From: Variovorax paradoxus
GTDB lineage: Bacteria > Pseudomonadota > Gammaproteobacteria > Burkholderiales > Burkholderiaceae_C
DNA length: 57,855 nt
Assembly: GCF_018614915.1 (NCBI RefSeq)
Contig: NZ_JAGGNU010000015.1
Coordinates: 1 to 57,855 of the forward strand
Direction of reading: 5' to 3'
In this document: positions 26,047 through 35,295 of the stretch, piece after piece
How the letters are laid out: the number at the start of each line of letters is the position of its first letter
How positions within the stretch are numbered: position 1 is the stretch's first letter
Position numbers and translations under genes: made by a program
Notes under the pieces: generated by a model
Databases searched by the model: none
What the model saw: the letters and a program-made list of their open reading frames with translations, nothing else
What the model was told of the DNA's origin: nothing

Positions 26047-26422
26047 TCACGACTGGATGCTCGGGCGATCAGCCGCTCCGCGCCTTCCCTCACGCGCGAT
26101 CTGCTTCAGGCGGTCAACCACCTCCTGAACCTTGAGCTGCGGCGCCTCGAAAGCTGGAAAATCGGCGGCTCCCAGCGGGCGGACGACCTGGAAGCTCCAG
26201 ACTAGCGGCTCGGCCTCGCCTCCCATTGCGGGGGTGTACGGTGTCATCAACCAGGATCTCCTCATCCTGGACGTACTGCGTCGCTCCGTTGGAAAGGTCG
26301 ACGTAGGGTGTGAGCAGCACTTTCGCGCCGGTGTCCACCATCTTGCTTCTGACTTGGTGACCGTTGCAAACGGCGTTGTGAGCCGCCTCCAGTGCCTGAA
26401 ACAAAGTGGTCTTGAAACTCAT
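26047..26422 (-). pseudogene. Frameshifted conserved hypothetical protein
   Basis: From ATG 26422 the reverse frame reads MSFKTTLFQALEAAHNAVCN, then KMVDTGAKVLLTPYVDLSNG, then ATQYVQDEEILVD. After one frameshift near 26245 it continues TPYTPAMGGEAEPLVWSFQV and ends with FEAPQLKVQEVVDRLKQIA and a stop at 26047. A single indel separates two otherwise good halves of a protein of about 120 residues. I do not recognise its family. Confidence 0.5.
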
Positions 26423-26531
26423 AACTGCGCGAACCTGTCTGCCAACGACTCCAACGCACAAGCACAGCGCACGAAAAAGCCGCCATGAACGGCGGCTTCG
26501 GCGCTCCTGGAGCAGAGCGAGGGTTCAGGAC

Positions 26532-26681
26532 CTAGCCCTTTTGACCTTGTCCTGGCTGCTGAGGCGTTGTCGGGCTACCTTGGCCCGGCTGTTGCCTTCC
26601 TGGACTATTCTGCTCTTGCTGACCCGGCTGACTTGGTTGCCCCGGTTGATTGGGGTTGTTCTGTCCTGGTTGATTTGCCAT
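26532..26681 (-). CDS. Small Gln/Pro/Gly-rich low-complexity protein
   Basis: A 49-residue protein starting at ATG 26681 with AAGGAG five bases upstream. The sequence is built from QPGQ units: MANQPGQNNPNQPGQPSQPG near the start and a similar QQPGQG tail. It has no hydrophobic segment, so it should be soluble and disordered. Similar short proteins occur in Burkholderiales, probably in stress-related contexts. The clear start signal and clean frame support it as real even though it is below usual ORF-size cut-offs. Function unknown. Confidence 0.6.
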   Translation of the reverse strand: MANQPGQNNPNQPGQPSQPGQQEQNSPGRQQPGQGSPTTPQQPGQGQKG

Positions 26682-26690
26682 GGCGGCTCC

Positions 26691-26990
26691 TTAAATGCTC
26701 GGGAGCAATTTCGCCCCCGAGACCAATCTAGGCGAGCGCGTTGGCAAACGTGTAGCCACGTTTCCATTCAGCCCGTAGGACCCAGCTCGCGAGTAGGCAC
26801 CGTGCGAACTCCCGGGAGCGGCACAGCCCGCGGGACACAAGGCGAAACGGGCATCGAATTGCTCCTGAGTAAGTGCACCCATATCGGAGCCCGGCGCCTT
26901 CTTAGCGTAGTGCAGGCTATCCTGGGTGAGCTGGGTGTTCGCGCCCATGCCGGTGAACCCATAGTCGGGCGGAGGTAGGATCGGCCTCAT
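26691..26990 (-). CDS. Hypothetical protein
   Basis: A reverse frame of about 99 codons from ATG 26990 (MRPILPPPDYGFTGMGANTQ), with a middle segment DMGALTQEQFDARFALCPAG. An earlier start (ATG 27029) would add a basic helix but overlaps the forward gene more deeply. It has no signal peptide or known domain, and ends nine bases before the start of the small Gln/Pro/Gly-rich gene on the same strand. The two may be co-transcribed. It could be a chance frame. Confidence 0.35.
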   Translation of the reverse strand: MRPILPPPDYGFTGMGANTQLTQDSLHYAKKAPGSDMGALTQEQFDARFALCPAGCAAPGSSHGAYSRAGSYGLNGNVATRLPTRSPRLVSGAKLLPSI

Positions 26991-27198
26991 GTCCGCGAAC
27001 CGTGACCTCTTCGCCAGCTCAGCCTCCATCCTGCGCAAGCCGTCCTGGCTTGGCCCCGGCGTCCATGAGGAACGCGATCTCCCGTTCGAGCCGGGCGACT
27101 ACAAGGTCACGCCTGGCGAGCGCTGGACCGTCACCGAGCTAAAGACTGGCGAAACCGTCTACTCCGGCACCGGTCCGGTGGAAATCCTCAGCGCATAG
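26989..27198 (+). CDS. Small hypothetical protein
   Basis: A 69-residue frame with a GGAGG sequence ten bases before ATG 26989. It reads DLPFEPGDYKVTPGERWTVT and then ELKTGETVYSGTGPVEILSA, a small beta-rich segment. The start overlaps the start of the reverse-strand frame, so at most one of the two uses this exact position. No family recognised. Confidence 0.4.
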   Translation: MSANRDLFASSASILRKPSWLGPGVHEERDLPFEPGDYKVTPGERWTVTELKTGETVYSGTGPVEILSA

Positions 27199-27578
27199 AT
27201 CACGCGGCAGATCACGCCGCGCTTTGCCGGCGCTGGTGAAGTACGGGCTGGAGCGAACTTCCTGGTTAGGACGATTCCTGCACCGTTAGAAGTTTCCGAC
27301 CGATGAGCGGTAGCGCGAGCACGCATCGAGACTGTCCTTGCGTTCACGGCACCCGTCTCCCCCTCCTCCTACAGTCGTGATTGCCCTGGCCCTCCGGTGA
27401 ATCGTTGCCGGAGGGCCTTTTCGAGACGTGTCACGCTGCCCCACTCCCTGCGGGCGGCGCGCGACAACTCGTGTTTTTTGCGGTTCAACGCGATCAGTCG
27501 CGGGTTCCGCTAAGGGCTTCGGAGGCGACGATCATAGGCGCGGCATCCGCCCCAGCGCATGCGATCGCCGGCGAAAAT
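27199..27578. other. Intergenic stretch with terminator
   Basis: About 380 bases without a supported gene, containing one strong forward terminator (27388-27421). Nothing else with coding character or symmetry was seen. Confidence 0.5.
27388..27421 (+). terminator. Rho-independent terminator
   Basis: GGCCCTCCGG and CCGGAGGGCC form a perfect 10-bp stem with a 10-base loop, followed by TTTT. This is a textbook intrinsic terminator on the forward strand, about 190 bases after the small gene ending at 27198. Confidence 0.8.
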
Positions 27579-27790
27579 ATGGATGATTCCCGGATGACCT
27601 CAATCAGTTCTGCTGCCGCGCTCCTCCACGCCGCGTCACGCATCTCGGTGCTCTCCGGAGCAGGGCTTTCCAAGGCGTCAGGCATCCCGACCTACCGTGA
27701 TGCAGACGGCCTCTGGATGGACAAGAACGCTGTCAAGTTCTCCCACGTCGGCGATCTGAAACGCGATCCCGAAGGTTTCCATGGCTTTTG
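27579..27790 (+). pseudogene. N-terminal fragment of a Sir2-family NAD-dependent deacylase
   Basis: The frame reads ISVLSGAGLSKASGIPTYRD and then [14 protein letters not shown]. This is the GAGxSxxSGIPxFR NAD-binding motif (here with Y for F) of sirtuins, followed by [11 protein letters not shown]. The rest of the protein, including the catalytic His and zinc Cys residues, is missing because the sequence switches near 27790 to the inverted end of a CaiB-family gene. Starts at ATG 27579 or 27594. Confidence 0.65.
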
Positions 27791-27799
27791 GGCGGCGCG

Positions 27800-27915
27800 A
27801 ATGGCAACGGCTCGACCTTGATGGTGCGCGCGCCGAGGTCGGCCAGCAGCATGGTCCCGTAGGGGCCGGACAGCATGTGCGTCAGGTCCAGCACGGTGAT
27901 GTGTTCGAGTGCCAC
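27800..27915 (-). pseudogene. N-terminal fragment of a CaiB/BaiF-type CoA transferase
   Basis: From GTG 27915, behind GGAGAC, the reverse strand reads [20 protein letters not shown] and then [17 protein letters not shown]. This is the conserved opening of class III CoA transferases (xVLDLTxxxxGPxxxxxLADxGAxVIKVE). The frame then runs into the Sir2 fragment, so only about 38 residues remain and the catalytic Asp is gone. The junction marks a deletion or inversion. Confidence 0.6.
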
Positions 27916-28033
27916 GTTCAATGTCTCCAAAAGGTCGGCGATACCCGAGCTATCGCAGGGGCCGTGCCAACCCATCGGATGCGCGCAAGTGCTTGATTTA
28001 CAAGAAATTGATGCGCTGCTATCCGAAGCGCTG

Positions 28034-28079
28034 TGTCGCACTGAGACATGAATGAAACATCTTTATGTTTCAATGCGAC

Positions 28080-28080
<1 letters not shown>
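28034..28080. promoter_or_regulatory. Nested inverted repeats at the prpR-like start
   Basis: An inner dyad, TGAAACAT-CTTT-ATGTTTCA (28053-28072), sits inside an outer pair, TGTCGCA (28034-28040) and TGCGACA (28074-28080). The set ends at the likely start codon. Nested dyads here suit an autoregulatory operator for the adjacent PrpR-like protein. They also argue that translation starts at ATG 28080 rather than at 28065, which lies inside the repeat. Confidence 0.5.
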
Positions 28081-30044
<1,964 letters not shown>

Positions 30045-30098
30045 CGCCGCGTTCGCCCCAGCCGGCGTATCAGTTCATCAGTCCCTGAAGGATCCGAT

Positions 30099-30210
30099 CC
30101 ACTCAATGGTTTCCGAGAGCCGGAAAGCCGCATGAATGCTAGCTTTGTGAAGTTGGGACATCGTACTTTACCGTCACTTCTACCGTCAAAAACCGAGCGC
30201 TTTTGCTGGC
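30099..30210 (+). repeat. Left copy of island-flanking direct repeat (attachment-site-like)
   Basis: An imperfect copy of the sequence at 33888-33998, in the same orientation. Both start CCACTCAATGGTT and end CGCTTTTGCTGGC. Each contains two TACCGTCA-type octamers 12 bases apart (here 30169-30176 and 30181-30188). On the reverse strand the start reads ATTGAGTGG, part of the T-I-E-W-E coding end found at the 3' end of guaA genes. These are features of a tyrosine-integrase attachment region. Confidence 0.7.
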
Positions 30211-30215
30211 CCCGA

Positions 30216-30499
30216 TCACGACCGGGTCGGCGGCCACAGGCGAGCGGTATGCACCAAGGTCAAGATCCATACGGTATCGGCCCGCACCTCATAGACCAGC
30301 CGATAGCTCTCGTGTGGGATCAACTCGCGGGTGCCCGGGATCTGTCCGGCCGTCCCAGCAGGGGGTGCTCTGCCAGCCGGCCGACAGCTGCCGAGAAAAT
30401 CTCATCCATGCGGATGGCGGCGAGCGGGTTGTCCTGAGCGATGAAGTCGACGATGTCGGCGCGGTCTTGCTCGGCGGACAAGGTCCACAGAACCCTCAT
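30216..30499 (-). pseudogene. ParE/RelE-family toxin with a frameshift
   Basis: The reverse strand starts at ATG 30499 with RVLWTLSAEQDRADIVDFIA and then QDNPLAAIRMDEIFSAAVGR and AEHPLLGRP, a ParE-type opening. One base is lost or gained near 30345. The next frame continues IPGTRELIPHESYRLVYEVR and ends ILTLVHTARLWPP and a stop at 30216, the typical last strands of the toxin. As written it stops early, so the toxin is probably dead. The ATG overlaps the antitoxin stop by four bases (ATGA). Confidence 0.7.
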
Positions 30500-30789
30500 G
30501 CGTCAGCGCCGCCTGCTTTGGCCCGCAGTGCAGTGCGACGGGCAGCAAAGCGGGCCTCGACATCGGCATCACTGGCGTATTGACCGGACGCGATCTGCGC
30601 GCGCGCCGTGTCGACCTTGGCGCGTAGGAACGCGTCGTACTCACGGGCCTGCCGTTGACGCTCGACGAACTCGCGCATCAGTTCGCGCACCACCTGCGAC
30701 GCCGGGCGGTGGCTGGCTTCGGCCTCGGCCATGAAGGCGTCGCGCAGCTCCGGCTCCAGCTTCATGGTGAACATGGCTTCCTTGGACAT
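30496..30789 (-). CDS. ParD-like ribbon-helix-helix antitoxin
   Basis: A 97-residue protein starting at ATG 30789 with a GGAG site upstream. The N-terminus MSKEAMFTMKLEPELRDAF is a ribbon-helix-helix strand, followed by ASHRPASQVVRELMREFVE. Together they form the RHH DNA-binding fold. The C-terminal part (RAKVDTARAQIASGQYASDA, then DVEARFAARR) is the toxin-binding helix typical of ParD/CopG antitoxins. It overlaps the toxin start by ATGA and has palindromes upstream. It is intact although the toxin is frameshifted. Confidence 0.8.
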   Translation of the reverse strand: MSKEAMFTMKLEPELRDAFMAEAEASHRPASQVVRELMREFVERQRQAREYDAFLRAKVDTARAQIASGQYASDADVEARFAARRTALRAKAGGADA

Positions 30790-30804
30790 GACTGGCTCCG
30801 GAAA

Positions 30805-30818
30805 CGTTGATATCAACG
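30805..30818. promoter_or_regulatory. Perfect palindrome upstream of the ParD-like gene
   Basis: CGTTGATATCAACG is a perfect 14-bp palindrome 16 bases before the antitoxin start. A degenerate second copy (CGAAGTATATACAACG) follows at about 30817-30832 and contains A/T-rich promoter-like sequence. Paired sites of this kind suit cooperative binding of ribbon-helix-helix dimers, so this is a likely autoregulatory operator. Confidence 0.6.
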
Positions 30819-30916
30819 AAGTATATACAACGTCGATACTTCCTGCCACGCTGCGTCGCCGATAGTGGTCTGCCCGCTCGCTCCAATTCAAGCGCGCTTG
30901 AATCTGCATCAGCGCA

Positions 30917-33292
30917 TCAAAGCAGGCTTTCGTTCGGCACGGTGCCGGCCTCAATCCGATATCCCATCGCTCGGTAGCCGCGCTGACGCTTGTCCCACAT
31001 ACGCAGCAACGCCGGGTGGCCGGTGTCCACGAAGTCGATGATCTTCACGTCGGTCTTGCTGGCGTGCTCCCGGTGCAGGCGACCGGCATACTGCTGCAGC
31101 GTGCCTTTCCAGGACACCGGCATGGCGAGAACCAGCGTGTCCAGCGGCGGGTGGTCGAAGCCCTCGCCAACCAACTTGCCAGTCGCCAGGAGGACGCGCG
31201 GCGCGTCGGGCGCCAGTGCATCAAGGTCTGCCACCAGCGCCGCACGCTGCTTTCTGGACATCCGGCCATGCAGCACGAAGGGCTCCGACCCAAGGCCGCC
31301 GAGGGCTACCTCGATCGCGTCGAGGTGTTCCGTGCGCTCTGTCAGGACCAGCACCTTACGACCCTGCGCGAAGGCGTCACGCACCTCAACTGCGATGGCT
31401 TCGGTCCTCGCCTGATCGTTGGCCAGATGTCGGAAGACGTCCTGGATGCCGGCATCTTGCGGCAATTCGATCCGGGCATGGTGGAACCGCGGCGCCACCT
31501 CCAGATCGTGCGGTGCCCCGGCCGGCGTGGCCGCCGTGTGGCGGATCTGCCCGCACTGCATGAAGATGATCGGCTGCTGCCCGTCGCGTCGGATCGGGGT
31601 TGCTGTCAGGCCCAGCACGTACTTCGCCTTGGTCCGCTTCAGGATGGCGTCGAACGAGACCGCGCCGACGTGGTGGCACTCGTCGACGATCACATGGCCG
31701 TAGTCCTCGACCAGCGGGTTCACCTCACCCTGGCGGGACAAAGACTGCATCACTGCAATGTCGATCCCGCCGGTTGGCTTGGCCTTGCCTCCACCGATGG
31801 TACCGACCACGCCCTTGCCGACACCCAGAAAGGTCTGCAGCCGCTCCTGCCACTGCTTCAACAGCTCCGTGCGATGCACCAGCACCAGCGTGTTGACGCC
31901 CCGCCTGGCGATCATCGCGGCCGCGGTGACCGTCTTTCCGAAGGCGGTCGGTGCGCACAACACCCCGGCATAAAACGGCAGCATCGCAGCGACGGCGGCC
32001 TCTTGGTCTTGACGCAGACTGCCGACGAACGACACGTCCAGCGGCTGGCCTTTGAAGAGCTCGTCTCGCAGGTCGCAGGCGATGGCGTTCTCGCGCAGCA
32101 GCGATAGGACGGCATCCAGACACCCGCGGGGCAAGGCGATGTGCTGCGGGTAATTCTCGGCGCAGCCGATGACGCGCGGCTTGTCCCACACCGACATCCG
32201 CATCGCCTGCGCCTTGTAGAACTCGGGGTTCTGGAACGCCGCCAAGCGGATCAGGCGATTGGCCAGGGGCTGAGGAAGTTGCGCCTTCTCGAAGTAGATC
32301 AGGTTGGCCAGAGTCAGCGTCAGCGTGCGGGGCATCGACCCCGTCAGCTTCTTCGACGCCGTGCTCTGGCGTGTCCACGGCGTAGCCAAGTCCTCGTCAT
32401 CAATGAAGGTGACGTCCAGCGGATGGACGCCACCCGTGGCACGCAGGATGGTCGGCTCGATGTCGTGCGCGTCCATGGTCTGGATCGAGGCCAGGAACGC
32501 CCACTGGTTCGGGTAGGGGCGCAGTTCGGCGTCGACGAAGACGCTGAAGCCTTTGTCCCTCGGGCCCTTCTGCAGCGGCAGCGCGATCAGGTTGCCAAAC
32601 CCGCCCTTGGGCATCGTGTCCTGGTTCGGGAACAGCCGGTCGTAGGATGTGAGCCGGAGCTGCCGCGTGCGCGTACAGGTGTGGCTGATGATGGCCGTGC
32701 CGAGGCGGCGGGCATCGCGCGCCGACACGCGGCCGGCAAAGAACACCCAGGCATGAGCGCCTTGACCGGATCGCGAAACCTCCAGCGCTGCTGGTACGCC
32801 CAGCTCCGCGCAAGACAGCATGAACGCCTGCGCATCGTCCCGCCATTCGGCCTCGTCGAAGTCGACGGCCAGGAAATGGCAGCTGTCGTCCTCCAACAGC
32901 GGATACACCCCAACCGTGTGCTCCCCGGCCAGGTGGTTGTAGATGACTGCGTCCGACAGCGGGATGAGCAGACGGTTACCGCAGTCTCCGCACTTGATGC
33001 GCGGCTTCTCGCACACACCAGCGCGCCACTCATTCGCGCAGGCCGGCGCGTAGCCCGACTTGCCCGTGGTCTTGCCTTCCCATCGAACGGGAAACACATC
33101 GATACGACCGCGGAAGAGCCGTCGGAAGATAGCGACCTTCTCGTCGATGGACAGTCTCGATGGCTCGACGGGCGGTGGGGACGGCTGCTGCTGCGCCCGC
33201 CATTCGATGCCGTGCGATTCGAGCAGCGCGATCAGCCGGTCGTTCTCCGCGCGCAGCGTGGTGAGTTCATCACGGTCCGTCATCGAATCCAT
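30917..33292 (-). CDS. TOTE-type primase fused to SF2 helicase
   Basis: A 791-residue protein. After a short coiled-coil start, residues about 50-300 form the TOTE-type archaeo-eukaryotic primase region. This has a zinc-binding cluster (CANEWRAGVCEKP, CGDCGNRLLIPL), the HFLAVDFDEAEW metal-site motif, and VSRSGQGAHAWVFF. The C-terminal half is a superfamily 2 helicase, with Walker A CAPTAFGKTVTA, VIVDECHHVG (DECH box), GLTATPIRRDG and LATGKLVGEGFDHPPLDT (motifs V and VI). TOTE systems are transposon-linked conflict modules that are predicted to target invading nucleic acids, usually with a nuclease. A nuclease domain is not seen here. Its start overlaps the end of the DUF6155-like gene, so the two form an operon. 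ATG 33292 or 33283 is the start. Confidence 0.85.
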   Translation of the reverse strand: MDSMTDRDELTTLRAENDRLIALLESHGIEWRAQQQPSPPPVEPSRLSIDEKVAIFRRLFRGRIDVFPVRWEGKTTGKSGYAPACANEWRAGVCEKPRIKCGDCGNRLLIPLSDAVIYNHLAGEHTVGVYPLLEDDSCHFLAVDFDEAEWRDDAQAFMLSCAELGVPAALEVSRSGQGAHAWVFFAGRVSARDARRLGTAIISHTCTRTRQLRLTSYDRLFPNQDTMPKGGFGNLIALPLQKGPRDKGFSVFVDAELRPYPNQWAFLASIQTMDAHDIEPTILRATGGVHPLDVTFIDDEDLATPWTRQSTASKKLTGSMPRTLTLTLANLIYFEKAQLPQPLANRLIRLAAFQNPEFYKAQAMRMSVWDKPRVIGCAENYPQHIALPRGCLDAVLSLLRENAIACDLRDELFKGQPLDVSFVGSLRQDQEAAVAAMLPFYAGVLCAPTAFGKTVTAAAMIARRGVNTLVLVHRTELLKQWQERLQTFLGVGKGVVGTIGGGKAKPTGGIDIAVMQSLSRQGEVNPLVEDYGHVIVDECHHVGAVSFDAILKRTKAKYVLGLTATPIRRDGQQPIIFMQCGQIRHTAATPAGAPHDLEVAPRFHHARIELPQDAGIQDVFRHLANDQARTEAIAVEVRDAFAQGRKVLVLTERTEHLDAIEVALGGLGSEPFVLHGRMSRKQRAALVADLDALAPDAPRVLLATGKLVGEGFDHPPLDTLVLAMPVSWKGTLQQYAGRLHREHASKTDVKIIDFVDTGHPALLRMWDKRQRGYRAMGYRIEAGTVPNESLL

Positions 33293-33572
33293 GCTCGACC
33301 AGCATGTCGTCCATGTCGTCTGCGATGGCTTTTTTTGCCTTGGCGACCGAGGTGTCCTGGTTCTTGAACACGTCCGGCCACAACCAGCGGTCGATGGTCG
33401 CCTTGTACGGCTTCAGCACATCGTCGCCGAGACCGAATCGGGAATGCAGGAAGGCCTGGTTTTCCTTGCTGGCGGCGTAGAGGTCTTGCACCAGGCCGGT
33501 CAATCCCGGGCGGTCGAAGTCGGCGAGCTTGTCCTTGACGTCGCTCCAACTCGGCGCTTTCCTCGTAGCCAT
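33270..33572 (-). CDS. DUF6155-like small protein
   Basis: A 100-residue protein from ATG 33572 (ATG 33578 two codons earlier is possible). It reads SWSDVKDKLADFDRPGLTGL, then VQDLYAASKENQAFLHSRFG and YKATIDRWLWPDVFKNQDTS, matching the small helical DUF6155 family. It overlaps the start of the primase-helicase gene by about 20 bases, so translation is probably coupled. A reverse-strand stop immediately upstream (codons for KELLKPVNT-stop, ending near 33587) is the end of another, lost gene of the same operon. The small protein may be an accessory of the TOTE protein. Confidence 0.65.
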   Translation of the reverse strand: MATRKAPSWSDVKDKLADFDRPGLTGLVQDLYAASKENQAFLHSRFGLGDDVLKPYKATIDRWLWPDVFKNQDTSVAKAKKAIADDMDDMLVEHGFDDGP

Positions 33573-33887
33573 GCTCACGTGTTCACCGGCTTCAGCAGTT
33601 CCTTGGCGGCATCCTCCAGCGCCAACACGCAGCCTCGTTCTGCACGAGCAAATGGCGGTAAAAAATCGGCGTCAATCCAGCAACGCCGGGTTGCCGTCAA
33701 AAATACCGTCAGAAAGAAGCGCTGCATTCTTCGCTGATCACTTTCGGAAGGGTTTTTGCTGCAACGAGAAGCCCATATCTTTCAACAACTTAGAGTTTTC
33801 GAGAAGCACCATTGATGTCGTGATCACGGACATCGAAGCTCGATCTAAGTCATTGATTTATATAGGCATTGTCCGCGCCCCTCACTC
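33573..33887. other. Island end with integrase-type repeat octamers
   Basis: A/T-richer stretch with no intact gene. The right part holds TGCCGTCA (33692-33699) and TACCGTCA (33704-33711), the same 12-base-spaced pair that occurs in both flanking repeats. On the reverse strand just before the DUF6155-like gene, a frame ends KELLKPVNT and a stop, the last residues of a lost upstream gene. Confidence 0.55.
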
Positions 33888-33998
33888 CCACTCAATGGTT
33901 CGGAGGTCCGGAAACTCGCATGGATGCTGGCTTTGTGGGGTCGGGACGTCGTACTTTACCGTCACTTCTACCGTCGAAAAAGGAGCGCTTTTGCTGGC
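33888..33998 (+). repeat. Right copy of island-flanking direct repeat (attachment-site-like)
   Basis: It aligns along its length with 30099-30210, with scattered substitutions. TACCGTCA lies at 33957-33964 and TACCGTCG at 33969-33976, keeping the 12-base spacing. On the reverse strand the sequence codes RTIEWE and a stop (…ATTGAGTGGGAGTGA), identical in sense to the end of GMP synthetase genes, a known integration hot spot. The rest of guaA is not present on either side. Confidence 0.7.
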
Positions 33999-34381
33999 GC
34001 GGGAGATGGACTCCATTTGACGGGCGGCTACTCCAGCCCATCCATCGTCAACGATAGCGGGGCTTTGTAATCGCCCAGAGCAGTCGCCTTCCTCCGAGCG
34101 CTTCAGCCGCGCGGTGGATGTGGCGCCGATGGAGTCCATGCTCGCCCGCGCGGCACCGACGACGCGACCGCCATTGTGTCGAGGATGCCAGCGAAGTCGC
34201 GCCGGACGTAACGTAACGGCCCTGCTCTGCGATGCCGGCCGGCAGGTCCCTCCGGGAGCGCCATGCGGAGTCGCCTGCTCCAGTCATGGACGAGCCCTCG
34301 GTGACACGGGCGCCACCCTTTGCAATACACATGTCACATGCGGGCCACCCTTCCGACCGGGTAAGTTTTCATCCTGCGAGT
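33999..34381. other. Stretch without a recognised gene
   Basis: About 380 bases between the right repeat and the GntR gene. Short reverse frames (for example one ending near 34050) lack recognisable products. Composition is unremarkable. Confidence 0.5.
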
Positions 34382-35182
34382 TTAGGCAGGCCCGTCGAGC
34401 ACGATCTGCCCGGCGGTCAGCGTGTTGACGGAAGCGCCGGCGATCTCCATCAGCACGCTGGCGCGGTCGGCGGCCATGTACGCTGTGAGGTGCTGCACCG
34501 GGCGTTCGTCCATGTCGTGCATCAGGCGCACCAGCTTCAGGATCGGCGCGCCGACCTCGGTGCGCAACAGGCCGGCGCGGTGCGGGTCACCGACGGTCGC
34601 GCTGATTTCCTGCACCACGCGCCCGAACTGAACACCCTGCGCCATCAGGATTTCGTAGAGCGCCTTCTTCTTGAGGGCCGCTTCGGTGACGCGCTTGCCA
34701 AGGTGCGCCGGTACCCAGGCATCGGTCAGCATGGCCGGCTCGCCCTTGCGGTTGATGCGCAGCCGTAGTGCATGCATAGCCTTTTCGCTGGCCGGCAACT
34801 GCAGCAAGAGACCGACGTCGCGGGGCGGCACGGCCTGCTCGACCTGCAGCACCTGCACCACCGTTTCGGTTGCGGTCTGGCGCAGGCTGTCGATCACGCT
34901 CAGGCTGGGCGCCGGGCGCGCCTGCGCGGGAGCGCCCAACACGAAGGTGCCGCGGCCATGTCGACGCTCGACCACACCCAGTGCCGCCAGATCGGCCAGC
35001 GCGCGCCGCACTGTAATGCGCGACACGCCGAAGCGCTCGCACAGCGCCTCTTCATTCGGCAATGCGCCGTCGGGGAACAGCCCGCGCGAGATCTCGTCGC
35101 GCAGCACCAGAAAGATCTGGCGATGAAGGGCGGTGCCCTTTGCACCGTTCAAGGGCGGGGCGGTGGCGATCGATGTGTTCAT
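34382..35182 (-). CDS. GntR-family (HutC/UTRA) transcriptional regulator
   Basis: A 266-residue protein from ATG 35182. The winged HTH is LFPDGALPNEEALCERFGVS and RITVRRALADLAALGVVERR, the GntR signature, followed by the wing motif HGRGTFVLG. The UTRA effector domain follows, with ending segments DPHRAGLLRTEVGAPILKLV and VLMEIAGASVNTLTAGQI. HutC-type regulators respond to small acids or sugars. It is divergent from the catabolic operon starting at 35296, with a palindrome TGACATGTCA inside the forward promoter. It is probably the operon repressor or activator, responding to the operon substrate or an intermediate. Confidence 0.87.
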   Translation of the reverse strand: MNTSIATAPPLNGAKGTALHRQIFLVLRDEISRGLFPDGALPNEEALCERFGVSRITVRRALADLAALGVVERRHGRGTFVLGAPAQARPAPSLSVIDSLRQTATETVVQVLQVEQAVPPRDVGLLLQLPASEKAMHALRLRINRKGEPAMLTDAWVPAHLGKRVTEAALKKKALYEILMAQGVQFGRVVQEISATVGDPHRAGLLRTEVGAPILKLVRLMHDMDERPVQHLTAYMAADRASVLMEIAGASVNTLTAGQIVLDGPA

Positions 35183-35200
35183 GAAGCGAAGGATAGCGGG

Positions 35201-35228
35201 TTGACATGTCATCATGTTGTGATATTCT
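35201..35228 (+). promoter_or_regulatory. Sigma-70-like promoter with overlapping GntR operator
   Basis: TTGACA (35201-35206) and TATTCT (35223-35228) with 16-base spacing form a good promoter for the operon beginning at 35296. The perfect palindrome TGACATGTCA (35202-35211) covers the -35 box and is a plausible GntR/HutC operator. A bound repressor would block RNA polymerase. A second CATCATG-type symmetry follows in the spacer. Confidence 0.6.
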
Positions 35229-35295
35229 TAATACAACGCAAACGCGACAGCACTGATGCCATTCGCCGAGAAGACAAGGAAAGGCTCTTTTCCCT

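Noticed and set aside
30169..33976. TACCGTCA repeats as a CRISPR array.
   Set aside because: The octamers occur as three isolated pairs 12 bases apart, not as regular long repeats with unique spacers, and no cas genes are present.
34048..34332. Short reverse frames in the gap beside the GntR gene.
   Set aside because: No start signals, no family and Arg-rich composition.
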